Shown here: piece after piece, positions 55,401-63,800 of the stretch
Numbering within the stretch: the first letter of the stretch is position 1
Layout of the letters: each line of letters starts with the position of its first letter
DNA from: Salinicola lusitanus
GTDB taxonomy: Bacteria > Pseudomonadota > Gammaproteobacteria > Pseudomonadales > Halomonadaceae
Reading direction: 5' to 3'
Assembly (NCBI RefSeq): GCF_003206045.1
Contig: NZ_PZJM01000017.1
Coordinates: 32,491 to 96,490 of the forward strand
DNA: 64,000 nucleotides
Made by a program: the position numbers and the translations under genes
The notes under the pieces: model-generated
Told to the model about the DNA's origin: nothing
The model's database searches: none
Seen by the model: the letters and a program-made list of their open reading frames with translations, nothing else

Positions 55401-56831
55401 GGCATGCTCCACGGCTTCGATGCGGCCACCGGGGTTGAGCGCGTTGCGTATGTGCCCGGGCTCGTGCTCGAGCAGTTGCCCGAGCTCGCCGATCCCGATT
55501 ACCGGCATCGCTATTATGTCGACGGCAGTCCGACGGTGCTGGATGCCCGCCATGGCGAGGCGGGCACCGGTGCCTGGTTTTCGCTGCTGACGAGCGGCCT
55601 GGGGTCGGGCGGCAAGGGCCTGTTCGCCCTCGACGTGACCGATCCGGCTCGCTTCAGTGAGTCGAATGCCAGCGCGCTCGCACTCTGGGAATATGACCCC
55701 GCCGATGACGCTGCCGTGTTCGGGGAGGATGACCAGCAACTGGGTTACATCTACAACCAACCCAGTGTTGTGCGGATGGAGAATGGGCGATTCGCCGTGG
55801 TGGTCGGCAATGGCTATGCCAGTGAGGCTGGCAAGGCCAGTCTCTACATTCTTTTCGTCGATGGTGGCGCTGGGGGCGACTGGTCGAGTTCGGATGTCGT
55901 GCGGTTGACACCGAGCGTGGCCGACAACAGCGGTGATAACGGCATGATGACCGTCTCCCTGTTGGACCGCGATGAAGATGGTCGCGTCGATCTGGCCTAC
56001 GGCGCGGACCTGCAAGGGAATATCTGGCGCTTCGACCTCTCCTCTTCTGATCCGGCTGGCTGGGAAGATAGCGTCCATCGGCTTTTCAGCGGCGTCAGAG
56101 CGGGCGAGCGCCAGGTCATCACTTCGACACTGGAGGTCGGTAGACATCCGGATGGCGGGCTGATGGTGCTGTTCGGCACTGGCGGCGGGGAGAACTACGG
56201 TTTGCCTACCACTCAGGACCGCGGGGCCTCCGACAGCTTCTACGCGGTGAGGGACTTCGTGGGCGGCGTCGCCAGAAGTGACACGCTGACACGTGCCGAT
56301 CTGGCCGGGCGCGCTTTCCACCAGACGACGCTCGACGATCAGGACGCCTCTTCCCCCATGGTGCGATATCTCGATGACGTCGACACCAGCCGCTATCCGG
56401 AAAACGGTTGGTATCTCGATCTAGCGGACACCGAGAGGGTCGTCGATGGCCCCTCGCTACGCGGCAACCGGATTCTGTTCTCATCGTTGATCCCGGGCTA
56501 TGGCGTCTGCGGTGCGGAGGATGCCGGCTACCTCTATGAGTTGAATGCCTGGTACGGCTCGGCCTTTCCGACGCCGGTGCTGGATGTCAACGGTGACGGC
56601 AAGGTCGACGACCAGGACAGCTACTATCCATCGTCGAATGACGCCACCCGCTATGTGCCGATCGCTATCGCGACCAATGGCGCGATCTTTACCCCGCGAG
56701 TGATGCTCGACGATGACGGTGGCCAGGAAACCAAAGTGAGCGCCGGCACCAATGGCGCGTTGACGAAGATTGCCGAGACCCCGCTCAACAGCATGCAGCT
56801 CGGCCGAGTGACCTGGCGCAGACTGGAGTGA
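52464..56831 (+). CDS. pilY1: PilY1-like type IV pilus tip adhesin/assembly protein
   Basis: The protein is 1455 aa. Signal peptide GLLMTAATQGWA/ADD. The N-terminal part has a DLDGDGAID calcium-type loop but no clear von Willebrand MIDAS motif. A Gly-Asn tract at residues 106-127 comes from a hexamer repeat. The C-terminal beta-propeller (about 950-1400) has GGNDGMLHGFDAATG, TSGLGSGGKGLFALDV, a DRDEDGRVD calcium loop and LDVNGDGKVDDQD. PilY1 calcium binding controls pilus extension and adhesion in Pseudomonas. GGAGG precedes the ATG. Codon use over about 52850-53800 is visibly more AT-rich than in neighbours. Confidence 0.9.
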   Translation: MSIKGWVLGGLLMTAATQGWAADDVPHYPPLSAQADTSPRSMLVLSNDHNWYSKAYTDWSDLDGDGAIDSTYRPDIEYYGYFDSRGCYDYDTHLDGGAFRRIGNAGNGNGNGNGNGNGNGNGNGNGNGKPGDDEFSCSGNKSWSGNLLNWATMTRIDIIRKALYGGKRHRDSATETTVLERAFLPMDSHSFSKIISDPNIINKNTPFNGASAVTFCNTTYHPRQNIYSGSVNDPPLIRVATGNESGSKVGWPKWASTEQWQCPWRGERQNWGDFPYRISRGSEEYRARVEVCAAADESENCTAYPDSAYPKPTGLLHDYASDIEFGLFTGSYENNKQGGVLRANFSGFGSEFSAATGVFADDYSGIVSNLDALKIAKYSYQDSNYNASSGDNCPWGRGSFNNGSCSNWGNPFGEIALEALRYIGGETSATERFSVGTGRVETSYIPGLTSPAWDNDLSGKWCAAHSLLLVNASEISFDNDDLGAPGSSPVSAGQIRTQTNAVGAAEGISGDYFIGQTPASAGTDSDKFCTAKTLSGLSDAKGLCPNAPGLEGGYSVAGLARFAHHDTVIRGPEGNDGQPIDTYAVQLASNVPLVSIPIGAGKSVSLIPACSNTTAGGKCAIVNFLVESQAADGSSGSFLIDWEDSEFGGDYDFDAEVRLSYVLSNERLSITTSVTRAAASHKLGLGYILSGTSGRYGTGESADRIVVQQSDGFNVHTGINNYTNSYPGSLCPPSDPCNGSPATTATYRVAGNTGQELETPLYYAAKYGNDSRREDGSPGAYFEVNRIGELADTLRELLDQVLENTNRTGAGVTIGHDGDVEDYVFQTLYNNQYSWSGDLQAVKLGKDGVISSVWSARNQLPLPGNRQIITHDSDTGAGIPFTTTAFEGAGVDMTQRLQNVVGYIRGDTENEQRNGGDLRDRLWLNGRESARLGDFIGSRPYLVGVPNTYYVPDEGDTSYAEFRTAQRTRAQMLYVGGNDGMLHGFDAATGVERVAYVPGLVLEQLPELADPDYRHRYYVDGSPTVLDARHGEAGTGAWFSLLTSGLGSGGKGLFALDVTDPARFSESNASALALWEYDPADDAAVFGEDDQQLGYIYNQPSVVRMENGRFAVVVGNGYASEAGKASLYILFVDGGAGGDWSSSDVVRLTPSVADNSGDNGMMTVSLLDRDEDGRVDLAYGADLQGNIWRFDLSSSDPAGWEDSVHRLFSGVRAGERQVITSTLEVGRHPDGGLMVLFGTGGGENYGLPTTQDRGASDSFYAVRDFVGGVARSDTLTRADLAGRAFHQTTLDDQDASSPMVRYLDDVDTSRYPENGWYLDLADTERVVDGPSLRGNRILFSSLIPGYGVCGAEDAGYLYELNAWYGSAFPTPVLDVNGDGKVDDQDSYYPSSNDATRYVPIAIATNGAIFTPRVMLDDDGGQETKVSAGTNGALTKIAETPLNSMQLGRVTWRRLE
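52779..52849 (+). repeat. GGAAAC hexanucleotide repeat in pilY1
   Basis: Eleven perfect head-to-tail copies of GGAAAC (52779-52844) followed by a partial GGAAA. They encode alternating Gly-Asn. Slippage would add or remove two residues at a time without shifting the frame. Confidence 0.97.
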
Positions 56832-56834
56832 CGG

Positions 56835-57260
56835 ATGAATAAACTATTGCGTGCCCGCGGCTTTACCCTGATCGAGCTGATGATCGCGGTCGCGATCGTC
56901 GGGATTCTGGCGGCCATCGCCATCCCGAACTATCTCCGCTATGTCGAGCGGGCGCAGGCGCGGGATGCCCAGGCGGCGATGCAGGCTCTGGCGCTGAACC
57001 TGGAGCGGCGCTACTCGCAGACCTACCGCTATGGGGAGGAGTCCGGCGATGCCGTCTCTCCCTCGACATTGGGCCTCTCTCCCAGCCAGTCCCCGGAAAG
57101 TGGCACCGCCCGATATGGCCTGGTCGTGGAGATCGACGACGGCGGCCAGCGCTATTTGATCACTGCCAGTCGCGCGGATGGCCGCACCAGTGGAACGTGC
57201 GACATCATGAGTCTGGACAGCCAGGGGAGTCGCGCGCCGGCGCCCGGCAGTTGCGATTGA
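56835..57260 (+). CDS. pilE: PilE-like minor pilin
   Basis: The protein is 141 aa. Leader MNKLLRARG/FTLIELMIAVAIVGILAAIAIPNYLRYVERAQ is a classic type IV pilin N-terminus with Glu5. The C-terminus has a disulfide-type pair (GTCDIMS ... GSCD), as in PilE minor pilins encoded after PilY1. GGAG lies 6 bases before the ATG, inside the pilY1 stop region. Last gene of the pil operon, 16 bases from the convergent fimT-like gene. Confidence 0.9.
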   Translation: MNKLLRARGFTLIELMIAVAIVGILAAIAIPNYLRYVERAQARDAQAAMQALALNLERRYSQTYRYGEESGDAVSPSTLGLSPSQSPESGTARYGLVVEIDDGGQRYLITASRADGRTSGTCDIMSLDSQGSRAPAPGSCD

Positions 57261-57276
57261 GCCTGGCCCGTCAGGT

Positions 57277-57858
57277 CTAGTTCTCGTCTTTCACTGCCTT
57301 GGCAGCGATCGTGTCGAGCCGAATACGGGCAAAGTGCACGACGATCCTGTGGCCTCCCCCGGCCGCAGCCGGGTTGGTGAGGGTGAAGGTCCCGAACTGT
57401 CGCCCCCGGGTGAATCCCAGCGGCGTGTAGCCCATGCCCTTGGCAAAGCTGTTGGCGGTAATGCTGACCTGATTCCCGTTGGGGCGACTCACCGCGAGCA
57501 TGCGCTCGTCATCGTCAGGCTGGCCGTTGCCATTGCCATCGATGAACAGCAGTAAGGTATCGTCCCACTGGCCATTATTGCTGCAGGTCACCTCGTCCTC
57601 GGTCGGGCAGAGCCAGGTCGGCTGCCCGCTGGTGGCGGCTTCCTGTCTTGCCCTTCTTATCAACTGCCATACCCGTTCCACTTCCTTGTCCAGCGTCATG
57701 CGGGCGCTCAGGTTCGCCAGGCCGGGCGCGGCCCAGCTCGCCAGAATGCCGAGAATGACCACGCAGATCATCAGCTCGATGAGTGTGAAGCCTCGCTGCA
57801 GCCGCCTCGTCAACGGATGATCGGTGCCGGGTTGCAGGGATGAAGCTCGAGAGACCAT
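57277..57858 (-). CDS. fimT: FimT/GspH-type pseudopilin
   Basis: The protein is 193 aa. Leader LQRG/FTLIELMICVVILGILASWAAP after a 22-residue basic stretch, followed by the GspH/FimT fold (VERVWQLIRRARQEAATSGQPTWLCPT...NGQWDDTLLLFIDGNGNGQ). Two cysteines (LCPTEDEVTC) can form a disulfide. In P. aeruginosa fimT and fimU precede pilV; here the gene is on the other strand after pilE. FimU cannot be excluded as the better match. Confidence 0.83.
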   Translation of the reverse strand: MVSRASSLQPGTDHPLTRRLQRGFTLIELMICVVILGILASWAAPGLANLSARMTLDKEVERVWQLIRRARQEAATSGQPTWLCPTEDEVTCSNNGQWDDTLLLFIDGNGNGQPDDDERMLAVSRPNGNQVSITANSFAKGMGYTPLGFTRGRQFGTFTLTNPAAAGGGHRIVVHFARIRLDTIAAKAVKDEN

Positions 57859-57917
57859 TGCGGCGTCCGGGTTCTGGACGAATGATAGAATCGTCCTTTT
57901 ATCAGGATATCGACACC

Positions 57918-59000
57918 ATGCAGGATTTCTTGATCGTGGGCGGCGGTGTCATCGGCATGATGACGGCGCTGCAGCTGGCCGATGCCGGCCATTCGGTGGC
58001 GTTGGTCGAGCGTGGCCAGTGTGGCCGTGAGGCTTCCTGGGCGGGCGGCGGTATCGTTTCGCCGCTCTACCCGTGGCGTTACTCGAAAGCGATATCGGCC
58101 CTTTCCAGCTGGTCCGAGGGGCGCTACCCCGAGCTGGCCGGGCGGCTGTTCGAGGAGACGGGCATCGACCCGGAGTATCGCCAGAAGGGGTTGCTCTACC
58201 TGCGCGTCGACGACGCCGACCGAGCCCTGCGCTGGGCGCGGGAGGTGGCCAAGCCGCTGGCCACGATCGGCGCCGAGGAGCTCTACGCCAGAGAGCCCAA
58301 TGCGGCGCCAGGCTTCGATGACGCGTTGTGGATGCCGACGCTTGGCAGCATCCGCAATCCGCGCCTGGTCAAGGCGCTGCGGGCGCGGCTCGAGCGCATG
58401 ACGCAGGTCGAGATCCATGAGCGGTGCGAGGTAGCCGGCCTTGTCCGGCGCGGATCGGTGATCGAGGGGGTGGAGACGTCCGCCGGGGCGATTCGTGCCG
58501 GGCAGACGATCATCTGCGGGGGGGCCTGGTCGCGGGGGCTGCTGGCGGATATCGGGGTCGAGTTGGCCGTGCGTCCGGTCAAGGGGCAGATGATCCTTTT
58601 CAAGGCGCCGGCGGGGCTGGTCGAGCGGGTCGTGCTCAAGGATGGCCGCTACGTGATCCCGCGGGGAGACGGCCGCGTGCTGGCCGGCTCCACGCTGGAA
58701 GAGGTCGGCTTCGACAAGCAGACCACGTCGGCAGCCCTCGAGTCGCTGCATGCAAGCGCCCTGTCGATCATCCCGCAGTTGGCCCGGTGTCCGGTCGAGC
58801 AGCAGTGGGCGGGGCTGCGCCCCGGCTCGCCGGATGGCGTGCCGACGATCGGCGCGGTGCCTGGCTTCGACGGTCTGCACGTCAATGCGGGCCATTATCG
58901 CAACGGATTGGTGCTGGCGCCGGCAGCCACGCGGTTGCTGGTCGACCAGCTGATCGGCTGCGAGCCGATCGTCGATCCGTCCCCGTACCGGCTGATCTGA
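57918..59000 (+). CDS. thiO: Glycine oxidase ThiO-type FAD enzyme
   Basis: The protein is 360 aa with an N-terminal FAD motif FLIVGGGVIGMMTALQLADAG and the ThiO-like ASWAGGGIVSPLYPW. C-terminal WAGLRPGSPDGVPTIG and HYRNGLVLAPAA match glycine oxidases that supply iminoglycine for the thiamine thiazole ring. Other thi genes are not near, so a general D-amino-acid oxidase role remains possible. AGGA precedes the ATG. Divergent from fimT. Confidence 0.86.
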   Translation: MQDFLIVGGGVIGMMTALQLADAGHSVALVERGQCGREASWAGGGIVSPLYPWRYSKAISALSSWSEGRYPELAGRLFEETGIDPEYRQKGLLYLRVDDADRALRWAREVAKPLATIGAEELYAREPNAAPGFDDALWMPTLGSIRNPRLVKALRARLERMTQVEIHERCEVAGLVRRGSVIEGVETSAGAIRAGQTIICGGAWSRGLLADIGVELAVRPVKGQMILFKAPAGLVERVVLKDGRYVIPRGDGRVLAGSTLEEVGFDKQTTSAALESLHASALSIIPQLARCPVEQQWAGLRPGSPDGVPTIGAVPGFDGLHVNAGHYRNGLVLAPAATRLLVDQLIGCEPIVDPSPYRLI

Positions 59001-59094
59001 GGCGCTGTTTTGCCTCTGTACCCGGCATGCGCGAAAATGGATGACGGCCACCGAGGCGCTTGAGCGCCGCATCTGTCTGGAGACGAGTTTACCC

Positions 59095-60735
59095 ATGCAA
59101 GACCTGACCCTGGTGATGGCGCAACTGGACCCGATGGTGGGCGATATCGCCGGTAATACCGCGGCGGCCATCGAGGCGGTGCGTGAGGCACGCATCGAGC
59201 ATGGCGCGGATGTGGTTGTCTTCAGCGAGCTGTTCCTGACCGGTTATCCGCCGGAGGATCTGCTGCTGCGCGAGGCGATGGAGTCGCGACTGCAGGACGC
59301 CCTGGCAGAGATGGCGCAGAAGATCGACAGGATCGCGCCGCAGACCCTCGTCATCGTCGGCTATCCGGGCGTTCGCGACGGCCGACGCCACAACCTGGCC
59401 GGGGTGCTGCTGGGCGGTGAGTGGCGCGGCGAATATGCCAAGCAGGCGCTGCCCAATTACCAGGTGTTCGACGAGGATCGTTACTTCGAGCCGGGACACG
59501 AACCCCTGATCGTCGAGCACAAGGGGGCGAAGCTCGGGATTCTGATCTGCGAGGACCTGTGGGATGGCGCGCCGGTGCGTCAATCCGCAGAGGCTGGTGC
59601 CGATATCCTGGTGACCCTCAACGCCTCCCCGTTTCATCTCGACAAGCCCGCCGAGCGGGAGCGGCTGTTCGCCGAGCGCGCACGCGAAGTGGAGAAGCCG
59701 CTGGTCTACGTCAACGCCATCGGCGGCCAGGACGAACTGGTGTTCGACGGCGGCTCGCTGGTGCTGGACGCCACCGGGGAGGTCGCCGTGCGGGCGCCGT
59801 TCTGGCAGGTCGGGCTGATGCCGGTGCGCTTCACCCGGGATGCCATGGGCTGGGAGCCGCAAGAGGGCGAGCGTGAACCACTGCTGGGCGCCGAGGAGAA
59901 TCTCTACTGCGCGCTGGTCACCGGCCTTCGCGACTACGTCAACAAGAGCGGTTTCAAGGGCGTGGTGATGGGGCTCTCCGGTGGTATCGACTCGTCGTTG
60001 TCGCTGGCCATTGCCGTCGATGCGCTGGGCCCGGATCGGGTCCACGCGGTGATGATGCCGTATCACTATACTGCCGAGATCTCCCAGGCCGATGCCGCCG
60101 AACAGGCCAGGATGCTCGGTGTCGGCTACGAGGTGATGCCGATCGCGCCGATGGTGGAGGCCTTCACCGCGACGCTGGCCGAGAGCTTCAGCGGGCTGGC
60201 GGCGGATACCACCGAAGAGAACCTGCAGTCCCGCGTGCGCGGCGTGCTGCTGATGGCGATCTCCAACAAGAAGGGGCTGATGGTCCAGACCACCGGCAAC
60301 AAGAGCGAGATGGCGGTGGGCTATGCCACGCTCTACGGCGATATGGTCGGCGGCTACAATGCGCTCAAGGATGTCTACAAGACCTGGGTCTATCGGCTGG
60401 CCAACTGGCGCAACGCCCAGGAGCCGGCGATTCCCGAGCGGGTCATCAGCCGCCCGCCCTCGGCCGAGCTGGCGCCGGATCAGCAGGACAGCGACTCGCT
60501 GCCGGGCTACGACGTGCTGGATGCGATTCTCGAACGCTATATCGAAGGCGACATGAGCGCGGAAGCGATCATCGAGGCGGGATTCGAGCGCGACGACGTC
60601 TATCAGGTGGTCAAGCTGGTCGACCGCAACGAATACAAGCGCCGCCAGGCGCCGGTCGGCGTGCGTGTCACGCTCAGAGGGTTCGGGCGCGACCGCCGCT
60701 ATCCCATCGTCAACGGCTGGAAGCCGGGGAGCTGA
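59095..60735 (+). CDS. nadE: Glutamine-dependent NAD+ synthetase
   Basis: Final step of NAD synthesis, 546 aa. The N-terminal nitrilase-type glutaminase has the triad E45 (FSELFLTGYPPEDLL), K116 (YAKQALPNYQVFDE) and C152 (ILICEDLWDG). The C-terminal synthetase domain has the PP-loop LSGGIDSSLS, TTGNKSEMAVGY and LYGDMVGGYN. The ATG 59095 begins MQDLTLVMAQLDP, the family N-terminus; ATG 59041 in frame is an alternative. GGAG lies 12 bases upstream. Confidence 0.95.
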   Translation: MQDLTLVMAQLDPMVGDIAGNTAAAIEAVREARIEHGADVVVFSELFLTGYPPEDLLLREAMESRLQDALAEMAQKIDRIAPQTLVIVGYPGVRDGRRHNLAGVLLGGEWRGEYAKQALPNYQVFDEDRYFEPGHEPLIVEHKGAKLGILICEDLWDGAPVRQSAEAGADILVTLNASPFHLDKPAERERLFAERAREVEKPLVYVNAIGGQDELVFDGGSLVLDATGEVAVRAPFWQVGLMPVRFTRDAMGWEPQEGEREPLLGAEENLYCALVTGLRDYVNKSGFKGVVMGLSGGIDSSLSLAIAVDALGPDRVHAVMMPYHYTAEISQADAAEQARMLGVGYEVMPIAPMVEAFTATLAESFSGLAADTTEENLQSRVRGVLLMAISNKKGLMVQTTGNKSEMAVGYATLYGDMVGGYNALKDVYKTWVYRLANWRNAQEPAIPERVISRPPSAELAPDQQDSDSLPGYDVLDAILERYIEGDMSAEAIIEAGFERDDVYQVVKLVDRNEYKRRQAPVGVRVTLRGFGRDRRYPIVNGWKPGS

Positions 60736-60752
60736 TCCCCGCCCGACTTCGT

Positions 60753-60882
60753 CGGGAGCTGTAAGTCATCAGCGGTAAGCTGTAAGAAAAACCAAAAGCC
60801 CAAGACACCGCTCTTGGCAGGTAGTGGCTACTTCTTTCAGCTTCCAGGCGCGTAGCGCCGCTCTTATGGCTTATGGCTCCCG
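60753..60882. repeat. MITE/REP-like intergenic element
   Basis: About 130 bases bounded by imperfect 13-bp inverted ends (CGGGAGCTGTAAG at 60753-60765; CTTATGGCTCCCG at 60870-60882, 11 of 13 matching). Inside are hairpins CCAAGA/TCTTGG (60800-60817) and GGCGC/GCGCC (60847-60859), plus duplicated GTAAGCTGTAAG- and CTTATGG-type motifs. It sits between the convergent ends of nadE and bamD and may also stop transcription. Confidence 0.5.
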
Positions 60883-60895
60883 AGCGAAGCCGGGG

Positions 60896-61708
60896 TTAGC
60901 CTTTGGCCGTCAGCGGCGGGTCGACATTGACGTGCTTGGGCACGAAGGTATCGCCGTCGAGCTGGCTATTGTCCGGATCGTTCTCGATCAGCGTCTGCAG
61001 CACGGTTTCGGCGCGGTCACGCATCTTCAATCCCAGATAGCCCTCCACCATCACCGCCAGGGCGTCGCGGGTGGCGGTGGACTTGGGATAGTGCTCGATC
61101 ACCCAGCGGCCGCGCTCGACGGCCGCGACATAGGCCCCTTTGCGCAGATAGAAGTCGGCCACCTGCAGCTCGTGGCGCGCCATCACGTTGCGCAGGTAGA
61201 TGATGCGCTGACGGGCATCCGGGGCATAGGCGCTGTCGGGAAAGCGGCGCACCAGTTCGCCGAAGTCGACGTAGGCGTCACGTGAGGCACCCAGGTCACG
61301 CTTGGAGATGTCGATCAACTCCATGCTCTCGAGGCTGAAGCGACCTGCCTGATAGGCGCCGAGACCGCGCATGTAGTAGGCGTAGTCGACCTGCGGATGA
61401 TCCGGATGGAGGCGAATGAAGCGACTGGCGGCGGCGCGAGTCTTTTCCCAGTCCTCGACTCGATAGTAGGCGTAGATCAGTTCGAGTTGCGCCTGTTCGG
61501 CATAGCGGCCGAAGGGGAATCGGGTATCCAGCGCTTCCAGCTGCGTTACCGCGGTACTGTAACGGCCGGCATCGAGGGAGCTCTGGGCTTGCTGGTAAAG
61601 ATCCTGCTCCTGCAGGTCGGGGGCAGGCTCATTGCTGGCACAGCCAGCGAGCAGTGCGCCTGCCAGCAACAGGGCGGCCAGAGCGGAACATCGCGCAGAA
61701 AATCGCAT
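60896..61708 (-). CDS. bamD: BamD, outer-membrane assembly lipoprotein
   Basis: Essential lipoprotein of the BAM complex, 270 aa from the ATG at 61708 (GAGG with 6-base spacing; two more ATGs directly precede it and one lies at 61729). Lipobox LLAGC near residue 22. Five TPR units follow ([69 protein letters not shown]). Divergent from rluD, the conserved arrangement. Confidence 0.95.
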   Translation of the reverse strand: MRFSARCSALAALLLAGALLAGCASNEPAPDLQEQDLYQQAQSSLDAGRYSTAVTQLEALDTRFPFGRYAEQAQLELIYAYYRVEDWEKTRAAASRFIRLHPDHPQVDYAYYMRGLGAYQAGRFSLESMELIDISKRDLGASRDAYVDFGELVRRFPDSAYAPDARQRIIYLRNVMARHELQVADFYLRKGAYVAAVERGRWVIEHYPKSTATRDALAVMVEGYLGLKMRDRAETVLQTLIENDPDNSQLDGDTFVPKHVNVDPPLTAKG

Positions 61709-61742
61709 CATCATCCTCGTATCAACCATTCCTTGGCGGCCG

Positions 61743-61751
61743 TGCTAGAAT
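61743..61751 (+). promoter_or_regulatory. Extended -10 promoter of rluD
   Basis: TG (61743-61744), one base, TAGAAT (61746-61751) forms an extended -10; the -35 is poor. It lies 104 bases before the rluD ATG. Confidence 0.45.
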
Positions 61752-61785
61752 CCGCCGAATTCGACTCACTATAAAGCAAACCCTT

Positions 61786-61839
61786 GTACCGACGAAACGC
61801 GCCGACGAAACGCAGCGGCGACACGTACCGGCGAAACGG
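61786..61839 (+). repeat. CCGACGAAACG repeats in the rluD leader
   Basis: Three near-copies of (GTA)CCGRCGAAACGS at 61786-61800, 61801-61813 and 61825-61839, between the promoter and the rluD start. Significance unknown. Confidence 0.5.
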
Positions 61840-61854
61840 AACCGATCCTCACGT

Positions 61855-62811
61855 ATGGCTGACATCCTCAAGCGCGATGAGCGTGTACCCGAGCATCTGG
61901 CAGGGCGACGTCTCGACCAGACCGCAGCCGAAATGTTCCCCGAATTCTCGCGAGAGCGCCTCAAGAGCTGGATTCAGCAGGGCGAGTTGACGGTCGACGG
62001 AGAGAAGGCCCGGCCCAAGGATAAGGTGATCGGCGGCGAGCGGCTAGCACTCGACACCCGGCTCGAGGAAGAGACCCGCTGGGAGCCTCAGGCGATTCCG
62101 CTGTCGATCGTGTTCGAGGACGACGACGTCATGGTGATCGACAAGCCTGCCGGGCTGGTCGTGCATCCCGCCGCCGGCAATCCCGATGGCACGCTGCTCA
62201 ATGCACTGCTGCATCACCATGCCCCATTGGCGGCGATCCCACGGGCGGGTATCGTTCATCGTCTCGACAAGGACACGACCGGGCTGATGATGGTGGCGAA
62301 GACGCTGACGGCGCAGACCGCGCTGGTGGCTCAGTTGCAGGCGCGGACGGTGTCGCGGGAGTACGATGCCATCGTGGTGGGCGCGATGACCGCCGGCGGC
62401 AAGGTAGATGCGCCGATCGGGCGTCACCCCAAGGATCGTCAGCGTCAGGCGGTGATCGCCTCGGGCAAGCCGGCGGTCACGCACTATCGCGTCAACGAGC
62501 GCTTTCGCGCGCACACTCACGTTCGCTGCCGGCTCGAGACCGGTCGGACGCATCAGATCCGAGTGCACATGGCGCACGTTCGCTACCCGCTGATCGGCGA
62601 CCCGGTCTACGGGGGAAGGCTCAAGTTGCCGGCCGGGGCGGGCGACTCGCTGAAGACGCTGCTCAGGACGTTTCCGCGCCAGGCCCTGCATGCGCATAAA
62701 TTGCGCTTCGACCACCCCGTCAACGGGGCGCCGATCGAGTGCAAGGCACCGCTACCCGACGACATGTTTCTGCTGCTGGATGGACTGCGTGAGGATCAGG
62801 AGGCCGATTGA
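61855..62811 (+). CDS. rluD: 23S rRNA pseudouridine synthase RluD
   Basis: Makes the conserved pseudouridines in helix 69 of 23S rRNA. It is 318 aa, with an S4 RNA-binding domain (about 15-80; [23 protein letters not shown]) and a catalytic domain with [16 protein letters not shown]138 as the catalytic aspartate. The ATG 61855 gives the family N-terminus [11 protein letters not shown]. Its stop overlaps pgeF (TGATG). Confidence 0.96.
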   Translation: MADILKRDERVPEHLAGRRLDQTAAEMFPEFSRERLKSWIQQGELTVDGEKARPKDKVIGGERLALDTRLEEETRWEPQAIPLSIVFEDDDVMVIDKPAGLVVHPAAGNPDGTLLNALLHHHAPLAAIPRAGIVHRLDKDTTGLMMVAKTLTAQTALVAQLQARTVSREYDAIVVGAMTAGGKVDAPIGRHPKDRQRQAVIASGKPAVTHYRVNERFRAHTHVRCRLETGRTHQIRVHMAHVRYPLIGDPVYGGRLKLPAGAGDSLKTLLRTFPRQALHAHKLRFDHPVNGAPIECKAPLPDDMFLLLDGLREDQEAD

Positions 62812-63617
62812 TGCATTCATCCTCGTGTTCGTCGCCACTGACGAATGACTCCGAGCCATCGATGAGCGACGCGCCGACCCTGCTGCTACCTGACTGGCTC
62901 GCGCCGAGCACCGTGGGTGCCCTCGTCACCACGCGCGAGACCGGGCCCAGCCGTGGCGATTTTGCGGCTTTCAATCCGGCGGCTCACGTCGGGGACGATC
63001 CCCAGTCCGTGATTAGCTGCCGTGACCGGCTGGCGGCGGAGGTCGGCGACGAGCGGCCGCTGTTGTGGCTCGACCAGGTGCATGGCGCACGCGTCATGCA
63101 GAACTTCCAGGACGGGTACCGGCAGCATCCGCCCCAGGCCGACGCCTCGGTGGCGTTCGATCGCGGCCACGCCTGCGTCATCCTCACCGCGGATTGCCTG
63201 CCGGTCTTCTTCTGCGATCGCCAGGGAACGCGGGTCGGGTTGGCCCATGCCGGCTGGCGCGGGCTGGCGGGGGGCGTGCTGGAGGCGAGCGTGGCGGCAC
63301 TGGGTGTCGACCCGGAGGAGTTGATGGCGTGGATGGGGCCGGCCATCTCCAATGCCCAGTTCGAGGTCGGCCCGGAAGTCTTCGAAGCCTTCGTGGCACT
63401 GCAGCCGGAAGCCGAGATGGCTTTCGATCGCAGCCCTTATCGCCTGGGGCATTACATGGCGGATCTCTACCGGCTCGCCCGACTCCGGCTGGAGCGTGTC
63501 GGCGTGCATTCGATCAGCGGCGGTCATTTCTGCACCGCCTGTGAATCCCGTTTCTACTCCCATCGCCGCGATGACGGCCGTACCGGGCGCATGGCCAGCA
63601 TGATCTGGCTGCGCTGA
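62811..63617 (+). CDS. pgeF: Peptidoglycan editing factor PgeF (YfiH family)
   Basis: Cu/Zn oxidoreductase-like (laccase domain) protein, 268 aa. Metal-site motifs LDQVHGARV, LTADCLPVFF and GLAHAGWRGL carry the His-Cys-His set, and the C-terminus has HFCTACE...FYSHRRDDGRTGRMA. PgeF removes wrongly placed amino acids in muropeptides. The ATG overlaps the rluD stop; AGGAGG is 6-7 bases upstream. The bamD/rluD/pgeF/clpB neighbourhood is the usual one. Confidence 0.94.
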   Translation: MHSSSCSSPLTNDSEPSMSDAPTLLLPDWLAPSTVGALVTTRETGPSRGDFAAFNPAAHVGDDPQSVISCRDRLAAEVGDERPLLWLDQVHGARVMQNFQDGYRQHPPQADASVAFDRGHACVILTADCLPVFFCDRQGTRVGLAHAGWRGLAGGVLEASVAALGVDPEELMAWMGPAISNAQFEVGPEVFEAFVALQPEAEMAFDRSPYRLGHYMADLYRLARLRLERVGVHSISGGHFCTACESRFYSHRRDDGRTGRMASMIWLR

Positions 63618-63684
63618 TTCGCCTTCACGGTCGCCGGAATCTCCTCACTCCATGAATTTCATTCGTCTGTGGCGTTCTGTCGCA

Positions 63685-63701
63685 GCGAATTTTTCATTCG
63701 C
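63685..63701 (+). other. Small hairpin downstream of pgeF
   Basis: GCGAAT / ATTCGC with a TTTTC loop, just upstream of the clpB promoter. It might end the pgeF transcript, but it lacks a T-run. Confidence 0.3.
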
Positions 63702-63705
63702 TTCG

Positions 63706-63733
63706 CTTGAAAAGATCCAACATACCTCCATTT
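63706..63733 (+). promoter_or_regulatory. Sigma-32 heat-shock promoter of clpB
   Basis: CTTGAAA (63706-63712), 13 bp, CTCCATTT (63726-63733), matching the sigma-32 consensus CTTGAAA-N13-CCCCATNT with one mismatch. It lies 67 bases before the clpB ATG. Confidence 0.85.
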
Positions 63734-63800
63734 AAGTGTCAACTAATGAATAACCGAGCCGCCGGGCCATGACCTGCAACGGCTCCTTGGAGGCGAAGAT

